A stretch of DNA of 64,000 nucleotides from contig NZ_CP091509.1 in NCBI RefSeq assembly GCF_022870885.1, positions 248,001 through 312,000 of the forward strand, given 5' to 3'. The notes under the pieces are model-generated. The model searched no databases. It was not told where the DNA came from and saw only the letters and a program-made list of their open reading frames with translations. The stretch is from Neisseria dumasiana (GTDB lineage: Bacteria > Pseudomonadota > Gammaproteobacteria > Burkholderiales > Neisseriaceae). Positions 11,261-19,433 of this stretch are shown piece after piece (the stretch's first letter is position 1; each line of letters opens with the position of its first letter). A program made the translations under genes and the position numbers.

Positions 11261-11299
11261 AATGCTGTCAAGCGGGATATCTGCTTTGACAGCATTTTT
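11261..11299 (+). terminator. Terminator of the Ala/Lys-rich lipoprotein gene
   Basis: AATGCTGTCAA (11261-11271) pairs with TTGACAGCATT (11285-11295), followed by TTTG. It is the first structure downstream of the lipoprotein stop. Confidence 0.8.
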
Positions 11300-11371
11300 G
11301 TTGAGCAGGTGCCGGAATGGGTAATCGGAAAAGATCTTTGACTATAAACCGAACCGAGACTTACCGCTTTC

Positions 11372-11439
11372 ATAGCAAATCAACTTTAATTTCTGCTGCG
11401 GCTTGCGGCTTTGTATCAAAAATAAGTTTATTTGTGATA
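11372..11439. repeat. Internally deleted CREE-like repeat (about 68 bp)
   Basis: The left end ATAGCAAATCAACTT and the right end AAGTTTATTTGTGATA are inverted repeats. The core holds only GCTGCGGCTTGCGGCTTTGTATC. Elements of the same size and plan occur at 33847-33915 and, more degenerate, at 13782-13840. The 11189-11590 gap otherwise holds a terminator and one DUS near 11502, but no gene. Confidence 0.6.
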
Positions 11440-11590
11440 ACAGGGGCATAATTCAAGTATGTTGTTTTTAATTCGTGTTTTGGTAAGCCGGATTTTGTTT
11501 TTCAGACGGCCTGTTCTGTTTCTTTCTCTAGAGAGAGTTTGAATCCTGTACAATTCATTATTTTATTGATTTTTCTGCCGCCTCTGTCTT

Positions 11591-13750
11591 ATGCGCACTC
11601 CTGCCGTTAATCCTAAAGTTATTGCCACATTGCCGGTTTTTTTCAGCGTGTTAATTGTGACGGCGCTGATTTGGTATTTCAATGTGCCCCAGCTGACTAC
11701 GCCTTTGGTGTTAGGGATTATTGCCGGCGGTTTGGTGGATTTGGATAACGGTTTGACAGGCCGTCTGAAAAATATTGTGATTACGCTGGTGTTGTTTTCG
11801 GTTTCTTCGCTTGCGGCTCAGTTTACGCACGGTTCGGGCTTGCCGTTTATTCTGGTGATGACGCTGATGACCTTCGTTTTTACGCTTTTGGGTGCGGTGG
11901 GGTTGCGTTATCGAACGCTGGCGTTCGGCACTTTGGCGGTGGCAACTTATACAACGCTTGCCTATACGCCGAGTATGCCGTGGTTTGTGAATCCTGTGCT
12001 GATTTTGTGCGGCACGCTGCTGTATAGCACGCTTACGTTGTTGCTGCATATGATTTTTCCGCACCGTCCGGTTCAGGAGAGTATGGCTTCGGCTTATGCT
12101 GCTTTGGGCGGTTATTTGGATGCCAAAGCTGCTTTTTTTGATCCGGACGAAGCGGATTGGTTGGAGAACAGGCAGATTGATTTGGCGATGAAAAACACCG
12201 AAATCATCGGGGCGTTCAACCAATGCCGTAATGCTTTGTTTTACCGTATGCGCGGGCAGCACCGTCATCCGCGCACCATGCGCATGTTGCGTTATTACTT
12301 TACCGCGCAGGATATTCACGAGCGCATCAGTTCGGCACATGTTGATTACCGCGAGCTGGCAGACCGTTTAAAAAATACCGATTTGATTTTTCGGATCAAC
12401 CGTTTGCTTGAACTTCAAGGGCAGGCTTGTCGGGATGTGGCGGAAAGTTTGCGCAGCGGCCGGCCTTATCAATACGGTAAGCGTTTGGAGCGTGCGATTC
12501 AGGGGTGCCGCCAGTCGCTGAAGCTGTATGCGGAAAGCCACAACGGCAGCGAAGTACATACTTTGCAGCGGCTGCTGGAAAACCTGTTCAGCGTCGATTA
12601 CCAACTCAGCCATATCGAAAGCGGCGATCAGGCTGCCGATGAAGGTGCTTCAGATAAAACCCGTATTGCTGCGTCGGAAAACGGCGGTTTGCGTAATATA
12701 TGGCCGTCGGTGCGCAGCCAGCTCAATCTTGAATCGGTGGTGTTCCGCCATGCCGTGCGCTTGTCGATTGTGGTGTTTGTTGCGTGCAGTGTGGTGGAAA
12801 TTTTCCATGTGAATATGGGCTATTGGATATTGCTGACGGCTTTGTTTGTATGCCAGCCCAACTATTCGGCTACCAAAAAGCGCATTAACCAGCGTATTGC
12901 GGGAACATTGCTGGGGGTGGTGGTCGGCTCGCTCGTGCCTTATTTCACGCCCTCGATGGAAACCAAATTGTGGATTGTGTTGGCGGCAACCACGCTGTTT
13001 TTCTTTTTCCGCACCAATAAATACAGTTTTTCTACCTTTTTTATTACCGTTCAAGCACTTGCTGCTATGTCGTTGGCGGGGGAAGATGTGTTGTCTCTAA
13101 CGTGGACGCGCGTAACCGATACTTTGGCGGGGGCGGCAATCGCATGGGCGGCAGTCAGCTATTTGTGGCCGGATTGGCGTTATCTCACCCTCAGCCGCAC
13201 GGCAGGGAAGGCGGTTAACCGCAACGGATTGTATTTGCGCCACATTCTCGGCCAGTTGAGAACGGGCGGTTCCGACGATGTGGCTTATCGGGTTGTGCGC
13301 CGCCAAGCGCACGAAGCTGCTGCGGCATTGAGCAGCACGCTTTCCGATATGAGCGGAGAGCCTGAAAAATACGGTCGCAAACTGCAAGACGGTTTTAATC
13401 TGCTCAAACTCAGTTATGCCTTGATCGGTTATATTTCCGCACTCGGGGCATACCGCAGCCATATGGCCAACGGCTGCGAACCTGAATTTACAGAAGGTTT
13501 TTTCCGTACCGCCAACCGCATAGCGGATATATTGGAAAGCATTTCCTTTTCAAGCCCCGAAGCGTTTCAGACGGCCTTAAACGAAGTGAGGCAGGGTTTG
13601 CAGCAATTGCACGGTTTGATTGGCGAAGACCGCCAGAGCAGCATTTTATGGCAGCAGTTAAGCTTGATCGGCCGCCAGCTTGAGCCTTGTTATACAGCTC
13701 TTCACGGCAGTGGCGAAGAAATGCCCGCTGTTTCTGCCCCGGGCGCATAA
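11591..13750 (+). CDS. yccS: YccS/FUSC-family inner membrane protein
   Basis: The 719-residue protein has two blocks of membrane segments, about residues 10-155 and about 390-525, separated by a soluble region. This is the FUSC/YccS layout. The N-terminus (VPQLTTPLVLGIIAGGLVDL) and the second block (ACSVVEIFHVNMGYWILLTA) are typical. Relatives include putative aromatic-acid efflux proteins, but YccS itself has no established substrate. It is a single-gene unit between repeat-rich spacers. Family assignment is strong and the transport role is inferred. Confidence 0.88.
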   Translation: MRTPAVNPKVIATLPVFFSVLIVTALIWYFNVPQLTTPLVLGIIAGGLVDLDNGLTGRLKNIVITLVLFSVSSLAAQFTHGSGLPFILVMTLMTFVFTLLGAVGLRYRTLAFGTLAVATYTTLAYTPSMPWFVNPVLILCGTLLYSTLTLLLHMIFPHRPVQESMASAYAALGGYLDAKAAFFDPDEADWLENRQIDLAMKNTEIIGAFNQCRNALFYRMRGQHRHPRTMRMLRYYFTAQDIHERISSAHVDYRELADRLKNTDLIFRINRLLELQGQACRDVAESLRSGRPYQYGKRLERAIQGCRQSLKLYAESHNGSEVHTLQRLLENLFSVDYQLSHIESGDQAADEGASDKTRIAASENGGLRNIWPSVRSQLNLESVVFRHAVRLSIVVFVACSVVEIFHVNMGYWILLTALFVCQPNYSATKKRINQRIAGTLLGVVVGSLVPYFTPSMETKLWIVLAATTLFFFFRTNKYSFSTFFITVQALAAMSLAGEDVLSLTWTRVTDTLAGAAIAWAAVSYLWPDWRYLTLSRTAGKAVNRNGLYLRHILGQLRTGGSDDVAYRVVRRQAHEAAAALSSTLSDMSGEPEKYGRKLQDGFNLLKLSYALIGYISALGAYRSHMANGCEPEFTEGFFRTANRIADILESISFSSPEAFQTALNEVRQGLQQLHGLIGEDRQSSILWQQLSLIGRQLEPCYTALHGSGEEMPAVSAPGA

Positions 13751-13759
13751 GCCAATAAA

Positions 13760-13840
13760 CTGAGACCTTTGCAAAACCCTCAAACTTTATTTCTGCTGTA
13801 CCGTTGCGGCCTTGTATCAAAAATAAGTTTATTTGCCGTA
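13760..13840. repeat. Fused remnants of two repeat families
   Basis: CTGAGACCTTTGCAAAACCCT (starting 13760) is the left end of the 145-bp element family. It joins directly to the distal part of a CREE-like repeat (TTTATTTCTGCTG ... TTGTATCAAAAATAAGTTT). This appears to be an insertion with deletion. Confidence 0.6.
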
Positions 13841-13956
13841 ACGGTTACGCCTGATTCTGACAACCGTCAAAATAAACCGTGTTCGACATTGACCCTTGTT
13901 GAAAAAGGGTTTTAAATCAATGGGGAACGCTGTCGTTCATTTTTGAGGAGAGAAAC

Positions 13957-14454
13957 ATGCGTAATTCCAAAGTGGCTGTATGGTTATTCTCATTATTTTT
14001 GGCTTACCCCTCCGCATCTTCCGGGCTGACCAAAACCTTGCCGGGCGATATCACGCTGGAGCAGGCGCAGGCGGTGGTTCAGGCGGCATTGAAGAAAGCC
14101 GAAACCATGAAAGTGCCGATGAATATTGCCGTTGTAGATGCAGGCGGCAATCTGAAAGCGTTTGCACGCATGGATGATGCGTTTCTAGGCAGCATCGACA
14201 TCGCCGAACGCAAAGCGCGTACCGCACGTTATTTCAATATGTCCACCCGCGATTTGGGTAAAGCCGCACAGCCGGGGCAGCCGTTGTTCGGTATCGAATC
14301 GACCAACGGCGGGTTGGTGATTTTCGGCGGCGGCGAACTGCTCACCGATAGAAAAGGCACGATTATCGGCAGTATCGGCGTGAGCGGGGGCACGGTGGAG
14401 GAAGATGAAAGCGTGGCCAAAGCCGGTGCCAAAGCTTTACTTGGCCGTTGGTAA
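13957..14454 (+). CDS. Secreted HbpS/GlcG-family (DUF336) protein
   Basis: The 165-residue protein has an N-terminal signal peptide (about 1-23) and one HbpS/GlcG domain. Visible family features are ITLEQAQAVVQAAL, MNIAVVDAGGNLKAFARMD, ERKARTARYF, and the glycine-rich GGLVIFGGGELL and GSIGVSGGT. Some members bind heme extracellularly (HbpS); others sit in glycolate or catabolic operons. GAGGAGA precedes the ATG. An inverted DUS terminator follows at 14469-14504. A heme-related role would fit the nearby receptor locus but is inference. Confidence 0.85.
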   Translation: MRNSKVAVWLFSLFLAYPSASSGLTKTLPGDITLEQAQAVVQAALKKAETMKVPMNIAVVDAGGNLKAFARMDDAFLGSIDIAERKARTARYFNMSTRDLGKAAQPGQPLFGIESTNGGLVIFGGGELLTDRKGTIIGSIGVSGGTVEEDESVAKAGAKALLGRW

Positions 14455-14468
14455 ATGGCGATAACGGT

Positions 14469-14504
14469 AGAGGCCGTCTGAAAAGTTTTTTTCAGACGGC
14501 CTCT
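14469..14504 (+). terminator. Inverted DUS terminator
   Basis: AGAGGCCGTCTGAAAA and TTTTCAGACGGCCTCT form a long stem with a short T-rich loop just after the HbpS-like gene, followed by TGTTTG. Confidence 0.8.
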
Positions 14505-14545
14505 TGTTTGATGCTTACCGTAAATGATGATTACGATTCGGCACT

Positions 14546-14703
14546 TATGGCTGTGAAAATGAAGTTTTTATACAAGGCGGCGAGCCGCAGACAGTACAGA
14601 TAGTACGGAATTGATTTTGTTGCCGCTTCAGCGGCTTACAAAATCGTTCTCTTTGAGCTAAGGCGAGCCAACGCAGTATAAAAGATTCAGTTTCACAGCT
14701 ATA
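14546..14703. repeat. Full-length CREE-like element (158 bp) at the 3' end of miaB
   Basis: The ends TATGGCTGTGAAAATGAA (14546-14563) and TTCAGTTTCACAGCTATA (14686-14703) are inverted repeats. Inside is the classic Correia core: AAGGCGGCGAGCCGCAGACA, GTACAGATAGTACGGAA, then TCGTTCTCTTTGAGCTAAGG. The right end lies within miaB, whose TAG stop is part of the TATAG terminus. The termini differ from the usual TATAGTGGATTAA type. Confidence 0.85.
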
Positions 14704-16018
14704 CGATTTCTCCGCGTAAAGAGAAGGTGTAGGCCTCGGTAATCTTTAAATCCACCATTTCATTAATCAGGTGCGGATTACCGGTGAAGTTGACCACGCG
14801 GTTGTTGGCGGTGCGCGCTTGCAGTTGGTCGGGGTCTTTTTTGGAAATGCCTTCCACCAAACAGCGTTGCACCGTGCCGAGCATACTTTGGTTGATGCGG
14901 GCGGTTTCGGCTTCGATTACTTCGTTCAAGGCTTCCAAGCGGCGCACTTTTTCTTCATGCGGCGTGTCGTCGGGCAGGTTGGCGGCCGGTGTGCCGGGGC
15001 GCGGGCTGTAAATGAAGACGAAGCTCAAATCGAAGGCAACATCTTTTACCAGCTTCAACGTTTGCTCGAATTCGCGTTCGGTCTCGCCGGGGAAGCCGAC
15101 GATAAAGTCGGAGCTTAAACACAAATCGGGGCGGATGGCGCGCAGTTTGCGGATGATGGATTTATATTCCAGCGCGGTATAGCCGCGTTTCATCGCGCTC
15201 AACACGCGGTCGGAACCGCTTTGCACCGGCAGGTGCAGATGCGATACCAGCTTGGGCAGGTCGCGGTAGCATTCGATAATCGCATCGGAAAACTCGCGCG
15301 GGTGGCTGGTGGTGAAACGCATACGCTCGATGCCGGGGATTTCATGCACGATACGCAGCAAGGTGGCGAAGTCGCAAATGCCGCCGTCGTTCATCGCACC
15401 GCGGTAGGCGTTCACGTTTTGCCCCAGCAGGTTGATTTCTTTCACGCCTTGCTGGGCGAGATTGGCGATTTCGGTGAGTACGTCATTCAACGGGCGCGAA
15501 AACTCTTCGCCGCGGGTGTAGGGCACCACGCAGAAGCTGCAATATTTCGAGCAGCCTTCCATAATCGATACGAACGCGCTGCCGCCTTCCACGCGGGCAG
15601 GGGGCAGGTGGTCGAATTTTTCGATTTCGGGGAAGGAAATATCCACTTGCGAGAGGCCGGTGGTTTCTTTATCCACAATCATCTGCGGCAGGCGGTGCAG
15701 GGTTTGCGGGCCGAACACTACATCTACATAAGGCGCTCGTTTCACAATCGCTTCGCCTTCCTGAGAAGCAACGCAGCCGCCTACGCCGATGATGAGATTG
15801 GGATTTTTCGCTTTCAGCGGTTTGATGCGGCCTAAGTCGGAAAACACTTTTTCCTGCGCTTTTTCGCGCACGGAGCAGGTGTTGAACAGAATGATGTCGG
15901 CTTCTTCGGCCTCGCTGACTTGCACCAGCTCGTCGCCTTCGGCAAGCACCGACAGCATTTTTTCGCTGTCGTACTCATTCATTTGGCAGCCGAAGGTACG
16001 GATAAATACTTTTTTCAT
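14699..16018 (-). CDS. miaB: tRNA-2-methylthio-N6-dimethylallyladenosine synthase
   Basis: The 439-residue radical-SAM methylthiotransferase modifies i6A37 in tRNAs. It has the N-terminal MTTase domain ([20 protein letters not shown]; Cys residues at about 10, 48 and 82), the radical-SAM cluster CSKYCSFC at about 155-162, and a C-terminal TRAM domain (about 370-435). Length is normal for the family. The stop codon is contributed by the end of a CREE-like element, so the last residue or two (IV) may differ from relatives. Confidence 0.97.
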   Translation of the reverse strand: MKKVFIRTFGCQMNEYDSEKMLSVLAEGDELVQVSEAEEADIILFNTCSVREKAQEKVFSDLGRIKPLKAKNPNLIIGVGGCVASQEGEAIVKRAPYVDVVFGPQTLHRLPQMIVDKETTGLSQVDISFPEIEKFDHLPPARVEGGSAFVSIMEGCSKYCSFCVVPYTRGEEFSRPLNDVLTEIANLAQQGVKEINLLGQNVNAYRGAMNDGGICDFATLLRIVHEIPGIERMRFTTSHPREFSDAIIECYRDLPKLVSHLHLPVQSGSDRVLSAMKRGYTALEYKSIIRKLRAIRPDLCLSSDFIVGFPGETEREFEQTLKLVKDVAFDLSFVFIYSPRPGTPAANLPDDTPHEEKVRRLEALNEVIEAETARINQSMLGTVQRCLVEGISKKDPDQLQARTANNRVVNFTGNPHLINEMVDLKITEAYTFSLRGEIV

Positions 16019-16041
16019 GTTTGTTGCGGATGAGAGAATGA

Positions 16042-16428
16042 TTAGGGTTGGAGGGTGGCGGCGCGTTGCTCGAATGCTTTCTGCTCGGCATCGGTCAGCA
16101 CCCAGATTTCGGTGATATTGCCCGCATCGTTACGGCGCACGGCTACGGTTTTTCCGAGATGCAACATCAGTTTGCCGCGAACGATAAAACGGTTGCGCTC
16201 GTCTTTGATGCGCAGGTCGTGGGTGGTATTGAAGGCAGAAACATTATTATCGAGCCAGCCCAGCGTGAGGATTTTCAACCACGGAAAACCGCCGTTGCTC
16301 AACACAACCTGAGGATAATTCACCTGCTTTAATACGGCCACGTCCATTTCGGTAGGAACGGTGCGTTGCGCCCAAGTAAGCGAGGAGCACAATAAAATCA
16401 AAACGGTAAAGACATTACGCATGTTCAT
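16042..16428 (-). CDS. Small exported protein of unknown function
   Basis: This protein has 128 residues from the ATG at 16428 (another ATG lies at 16422). The N-terminus [20 protein letters not shown] is a signal peptide, probably cut after WA. The mature part is about 108 residues with no Cys and no recognised motif. Its middle contains [19 protein letters not shown] and a C-terminal acidic helix. The frame is open further upstream to 16620, but that part crosses a DUS hairpin and reads as non-coding. It follows the Slam gene and precedes miaB, all on the minus strand. I do not recognise the family. Confidence 0.7.
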   Translation of the reverse strand: MNMRNVFTVLILLCSSLTWAQRTVPTEMDVAVLKQVNYPQVVLSNGGFPWLKILTLGWLDNNVSAFNTTHDLRIKDERNRFIVRGKLMLHLGKTVAVRRNDAGNITEIWVLTDAEQKAFEQRAATLQP

Positions 16429-16539
16429 TTTTGTTTTTTTCTTGAGTGAGTAAGACAGCCGCGCATTATAACACAGCACGCTTTTCAATATGGGCGGTTT
16501 ATTGTTTTTAATAGGTTTTTTATATCTGCACATGTGGTT

Positions 16540-16573
16540 GAGGCCGTCTGAAAAGGCTTTTTCAGACGGCCTC
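16540..16573 (-). terminator. Inverted DUS hairpin after the Slam gene
   Basis: AGGCCGTCTGAAAA (16541-16554) and TTTTCAGACGGCCT (16559-16572) form a 14-bp stem with a 4-base loop, extended by G/C pairs on each side. It lies just beyond the Slam stop, separating it from the small exported protein. It has no clear U-tract on the minus strand. Confidence 0.65.
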
Positions 16574-16591
16574 TTTGCCGAAGAGGAGAAT

Positions 16592-18094
16592 TTAGAAACT
16601 GTATTCCGTTTTGAATACAAATTCGTTGCGCTTATAGCGGTTTACCCAAGATGAGCTACGGTTATCGGTATGTTTGAAACTGAATATCGGTGTAAAACCG
16701 CGCAGAGAAGGGCGGTTGAATTTGACGTCCAGCTGGTAAATCCGCTCGCGGTCTTTGCGGCGTGTTTCCAACCAGGCATGGTAGTCCTGATAAGCCGTTC
16801 TGCGCCAAATGGTATGCAAAGTAGTGTCGATACCTGAGCCGAAATGTTTGTTGATGCCGAAACGCACACCGTGGCGGCGGTATGAATCGACGGCCTCACG
16901 GCTGTTTTTGCGCAGATAATCATAGCCGCCGAATATTGTCCAGTTATTCGGCAGGGCGTAAACGCCGTTGGCAAACAGCAAGGTTTGTGGGCCGTTGAAA
17001 TGGCGCAAGTTTTGTCCGCGGTAGCGGTCGTATTTATGCTCTGCCTGTATGCCGAGAAAAGCATTGGGCGATACTTCGCGGTTGAAAGAAGTGCTGATGC
17101 CCATGTTACTGCTTTGCAAGCGGCCTCCTTCCCAATTGTGCTGCCACAAAGGGCCTATGGTGAATGTATTGTTTTTATTGGTAAAACTATATGTCGGATT
17201 TAGTCCTGTGTTGTGTTCGCTATATTCTGCGTGGTTCGGATAAAGACGGCCGAGAGCAAAGGCATTGAGTTGGATACCGTGATGGCCTTTTAGTGAAATC
17301 CGTTTGTTTGCCGCTGTTTCATATATCCAAACCTTACCATCGACCGCATTGGGAGAATAAGCGGGCAGCTTTTCGGTGCGGCAGGATAATTCGCCGTTGC
17401 TGTCTAAAATCGGCTGGCCGTCCGAACCGAAACCGCAGAGTGTCTGTTCTCTCCAAACAGTGCTTTCCGAAGAACGGTTGAGATTGGTTTCATAGCCCGC
17501 TCCAAGCGAAACCGAGCCGTGCCATGCCTCGCGGTTTGCCAACGCATCTTTGAAAACCGTAATTTTACGGTTGATTTCGGGAACTTCAGGCACGGAGATA
17601 TCTGAAAACAAAGCCGCGGCTTCACGGTTTTGCTTATCTATAAACAGTAAACGCGCCAAATCAAGCTTGCCACGCACAAATCCGGGATTGCGCTCATAAA
17701 CTTGCCGGTACAGTGCAACAGCCTCTTTCATATCATTGCGGAAAACGGCCTGATTGGCCTTAACGAATATCACCATATCGGGGTCATAGTCGGGCTGCTG
17801 TTGGTAAACCGCAAGCAACCTTGCCGTTTCCGCTTCATCTTGTGCGTTAACCGCTTGCATTAAGGACATAAAAATATCTTCGCCTTCACTACTTGCGCTT
17901 CCATAAGCAATATTTTCGCTACCTACGATATTGTGTTCCTGCTGCTGTTTGCGGGATTCTACGCTTTGATTGAGCTGTATGCGGCGGTCTTCACGGTCTG
18001 CAAAGGAATAAAAGGGCAGGGTAAAAAGGCAAATACCGAAGCAGGCTCGGCTTAAATAGAAAGAAAATCGGAACAAGGCGGAAGTGGGTTTCAT
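16592..18094 (-). CDS. Slam-family surface/secreted protein translocator (DUF560)
   Basis: The protein has 500 residues from the ATG at 18094. A TTG 18 bases upstream is also in frame; neither has a clear ribosome-binding site. A signal peptide ends near YSFA. The periplasmic part (about 60-190) carries TPR-like helices (MVIFVKANQAVFRNDMKEAV, VALYRQVYERNPGFVRGKLD). The rest is an outer-membrane beta-barrel with the DUF560 signature near the junction (VSLGAGYETNLNRSS). It ends in an aromatic-rich strand, FVFKTEYSF, with terminal Phe as in BAM substrates. Slam proteins (type XI secretion) move TbpB-like lipoproteins or hemophilins to the surface. It lies 125 bases downstream of a hemophilin-like gene. 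Confidence 0.9.
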   Translation of the reverse strand: MKPTSALFRFSFYLSRACFGICLFTLPFYSFADREDRRIQLNQSVESRKQQQEHNIVGSENIAYGSASSEGEDIFMSLMQAVNAQDEAETARLLAVYQQQPDYDPDMVIFVKANQAVFRNDMKEAVALYRQVYERNPGFVRGKLDLARLLFIDKQNREAAALFSDISVPEVPEINRKITVFKDALANREAWHGSVSLGAGYETNLNRSSESTVWREQTLCGFGSDGQPILDSNGELSCRTEKLPAYSPNAVDGKVWIYETAANKRISLKGHHGIQLNAFALGRLYPNHAEYSEHNTGLNPTYSFTNKNNTFTIGPLWQHNWEGGRLQSSNMGISTSFNREVSPNAFLGIQAEHKYDRYRGQNLRHFNGPQTLLFANGVYALPNNWTIFGGYDYLRKNSREAVDSYRRHGVRFGINKHFGSGIDTTLHTIWRRTAYQDYHAWLETRRKDRERIYQLDVKFNRPSLRGFTPIFSFKHTDNRSSSWVNRYKRNEFVFKTEYSF

Positions 18095-18218
18095 AAATCG
18101 GTCGGCAAACAAAAAGGCGGTGTTGACTGCTTTTTTATAGGTTGGGTCGGTATCGGGTTTGTGCGCGGGCAGAGCTTACGGGCTGCTGCCCGCTGTTCGA
18201 GTCGTTCATTGTGTGTGA

Positions 18219-19088
18219 CTATTTTTTCGTGCCGCCGAATGCGGTGTTAAATTTGTGGTTTTTACCGAAATCTGCTACGCCTGCCAATGCCGCAGCCTGA
18301 TTGCCGAAGAAGTGGCCTTTGGTGGTACCGTTTACGCTGTTGTTGGCTTTTGCTACACCTGCAAACGAAGCATCTTGTTTGATTTCGGCATTGTTGATAG
18401 CAATTTTCAAACCTTGACGGGCGATGGTACCGTTAAGCTTTTTAGTGCCGAAATCGGCTGTCAGGTTGCCGGTCAATACCGCAGTGCCTTGTTTCACATG
18501 GTTATTGATGCCTTTAACCGCATAAGTGGCTTTACCGCTGGTAGGCATTTTGGCGGTTTTGCCCGTGCCGCTGTAGAACACAGTGTAGTTGGTTCCTGCG
18601 GTATCGGCTTTTGCACCGGAAGGCACATTGGCCCAATCACCGAAATACACATCATGGTTGCCCGCTTTGGCGTAAGAGAAGCGGCCTAAGTGGGAATGGT
18701 CGGGCATTTTTGGGATAAGCTGCCACGCGCCCGTCATGCGGTAGAGTTGGGCAACAGTTACACCGTTTTTATCTTTCCCCAAAATCCCTTTGGCGATTGT
18801 TTTTACAAAGAAGTTATTGGCAGTTCTGTCGATTTTTGCAAATGATACAGGTTGATTATTCGCAAGCCCATTTTTATTGTTGGTTTTTGCATTTTCGTCA
18901 TGAACAATAATGGCAGCTTTGCCTAAATCATCTTTGTTTTTCTGTTGTGTTTCAACACCCAGCGTAATATGCCGAATGTTTTTGCCTGATATAGCGGTAG
19001 AGCTGCCTGAAGCAGGATCAGCAGCAAAAACTGCAGAGGTTACAAACACCGTACCCAATGCTAAAACCAGTTTTGAATGTTTCATCAT
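18219..19088 (-). CDS. Hemophilin-like secreted protein, Slam-dependent
   Basis: The 289-residue protein has a cleavable signal peptide (MMKHSKLVLALGTVFVTSAV, ending AFA-AD). It has no lipobox Cys, so it should be released rather than lipidated. The C-terminal third is a TbpB/fHbp-type eight-stranded barrel, shown by GHFFGNQAAALAGVADFG and the closing AFGGTKK. The N-terminal part is the likely ligand handle and has a His cluster, MPDHSHLGRFSY, and GNHDVYFGDW. This layout (soluble, Slam-linked, beside a TonB receptor) matches hemophilins such as Acinetobacter HphA. AGGAG precedes two ATGs; 19085 has better spacing. Heme binding is inferred. Confidence 0.8.
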   Translation of the reverse strand: MMKHSKLVLALGTVFVTSAVFAADPASGSSTAISGKNIRHITLGVETQQKNKDDLGKAAIIVHDENAKTNNKNGLANNQPVSFAKIDRTANNFFVKTIAKGILGKDKNGVTVAQLYRMTGAWQLIPKMPDHSHLGRFSYAKAGNHDVYFGDWANVPSGAKADTAGTNYTVFYSGTGKTAKMPTSGKATYAVKGINNHVKQGTAVLTGNLTADFGTKKLNGTIARQGLKIAINNAEIKQDASFAGVAKANNSVNGTTKGHFFGNQAAALAGVADFGKNHKFNTAFGGTKK

Positions 19089-19206
19089 TTGCTCCTTAAA
19101 GAAATATGAAGAATATATAAAAAGAAGATACCTTCAGCCGCGCCTGATGCCGCCTGAAAAGCAGTTTCAGACAAACGGTACAAACAGGTGCTTGAAAGGT
19201 ATTTTG

Positions 19207-19252
19207 ATTATACTTATCCTTATAATATTTGCAAATAAAAATTAATATTATT
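19207..19252 (-). promoter_or_regulatory. Promoter with Fur-like site for the hemophilin-slam pair
   Basis: On the minus strand, TTGCAA (19234-19229) and TATAAT (19212-19207) are spaced by 16 bases, a near-consensus sigma-70 promoter. Overlapping the -35 is AATAATATTAATTTTTATT (19252-19234), which matches the 19-base Fur consensus at 13 of 19 positions. The region is very AT-rich, so the Fur match could be chance. The rest of the 345-base gap holds the receptor terminator and two DUS. Confidence 0.5.
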
Positions 19253-19373
19253 TATATGATTTATAATGAATAATTGCCATGTAGATATTTTTTTGAGCGA
19301 TAACGCCGTTTCGGGCGGATTTCCTTGTATGTATTCGATGATGTTTTTTCAGACGGCCTTTTCTCAATAGTGG

Positions 19374-19398
19374 AAAAAGGCGGGCAAAAATGCCCGCC
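19374..19398 (-). terminator. Rho-independent terminator of the receptor gene
   Basis: On the minus strand GGCGGGCA and TGCCCGCC (19398-19379) form a stem with a short T loop and run into TTTTT. It lies 35 bases past the receptor stop, so the downstream hemophilin and slam genes probably need their own promoter. Confidence 0.85.
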
Positions 19399-19433
19399 CT
19401 GCGGTTTTCAGACGGCCTCAAAGGCAAAGGCGG

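Noticed and set aside
16429..16620. Upstream part of the open frame of the small exported protein
   Set aside because: It runs through an inverted DUS hairpin and lacks coding character; the signal peptide starts at 16428 or 16422.
18095..18112. Upstream TTG start for the Slam protein
   Set aside because: No ribosome-binding site is seen, and the ATG at 18094 gives a compact signal peptide; kept only as an alternative.
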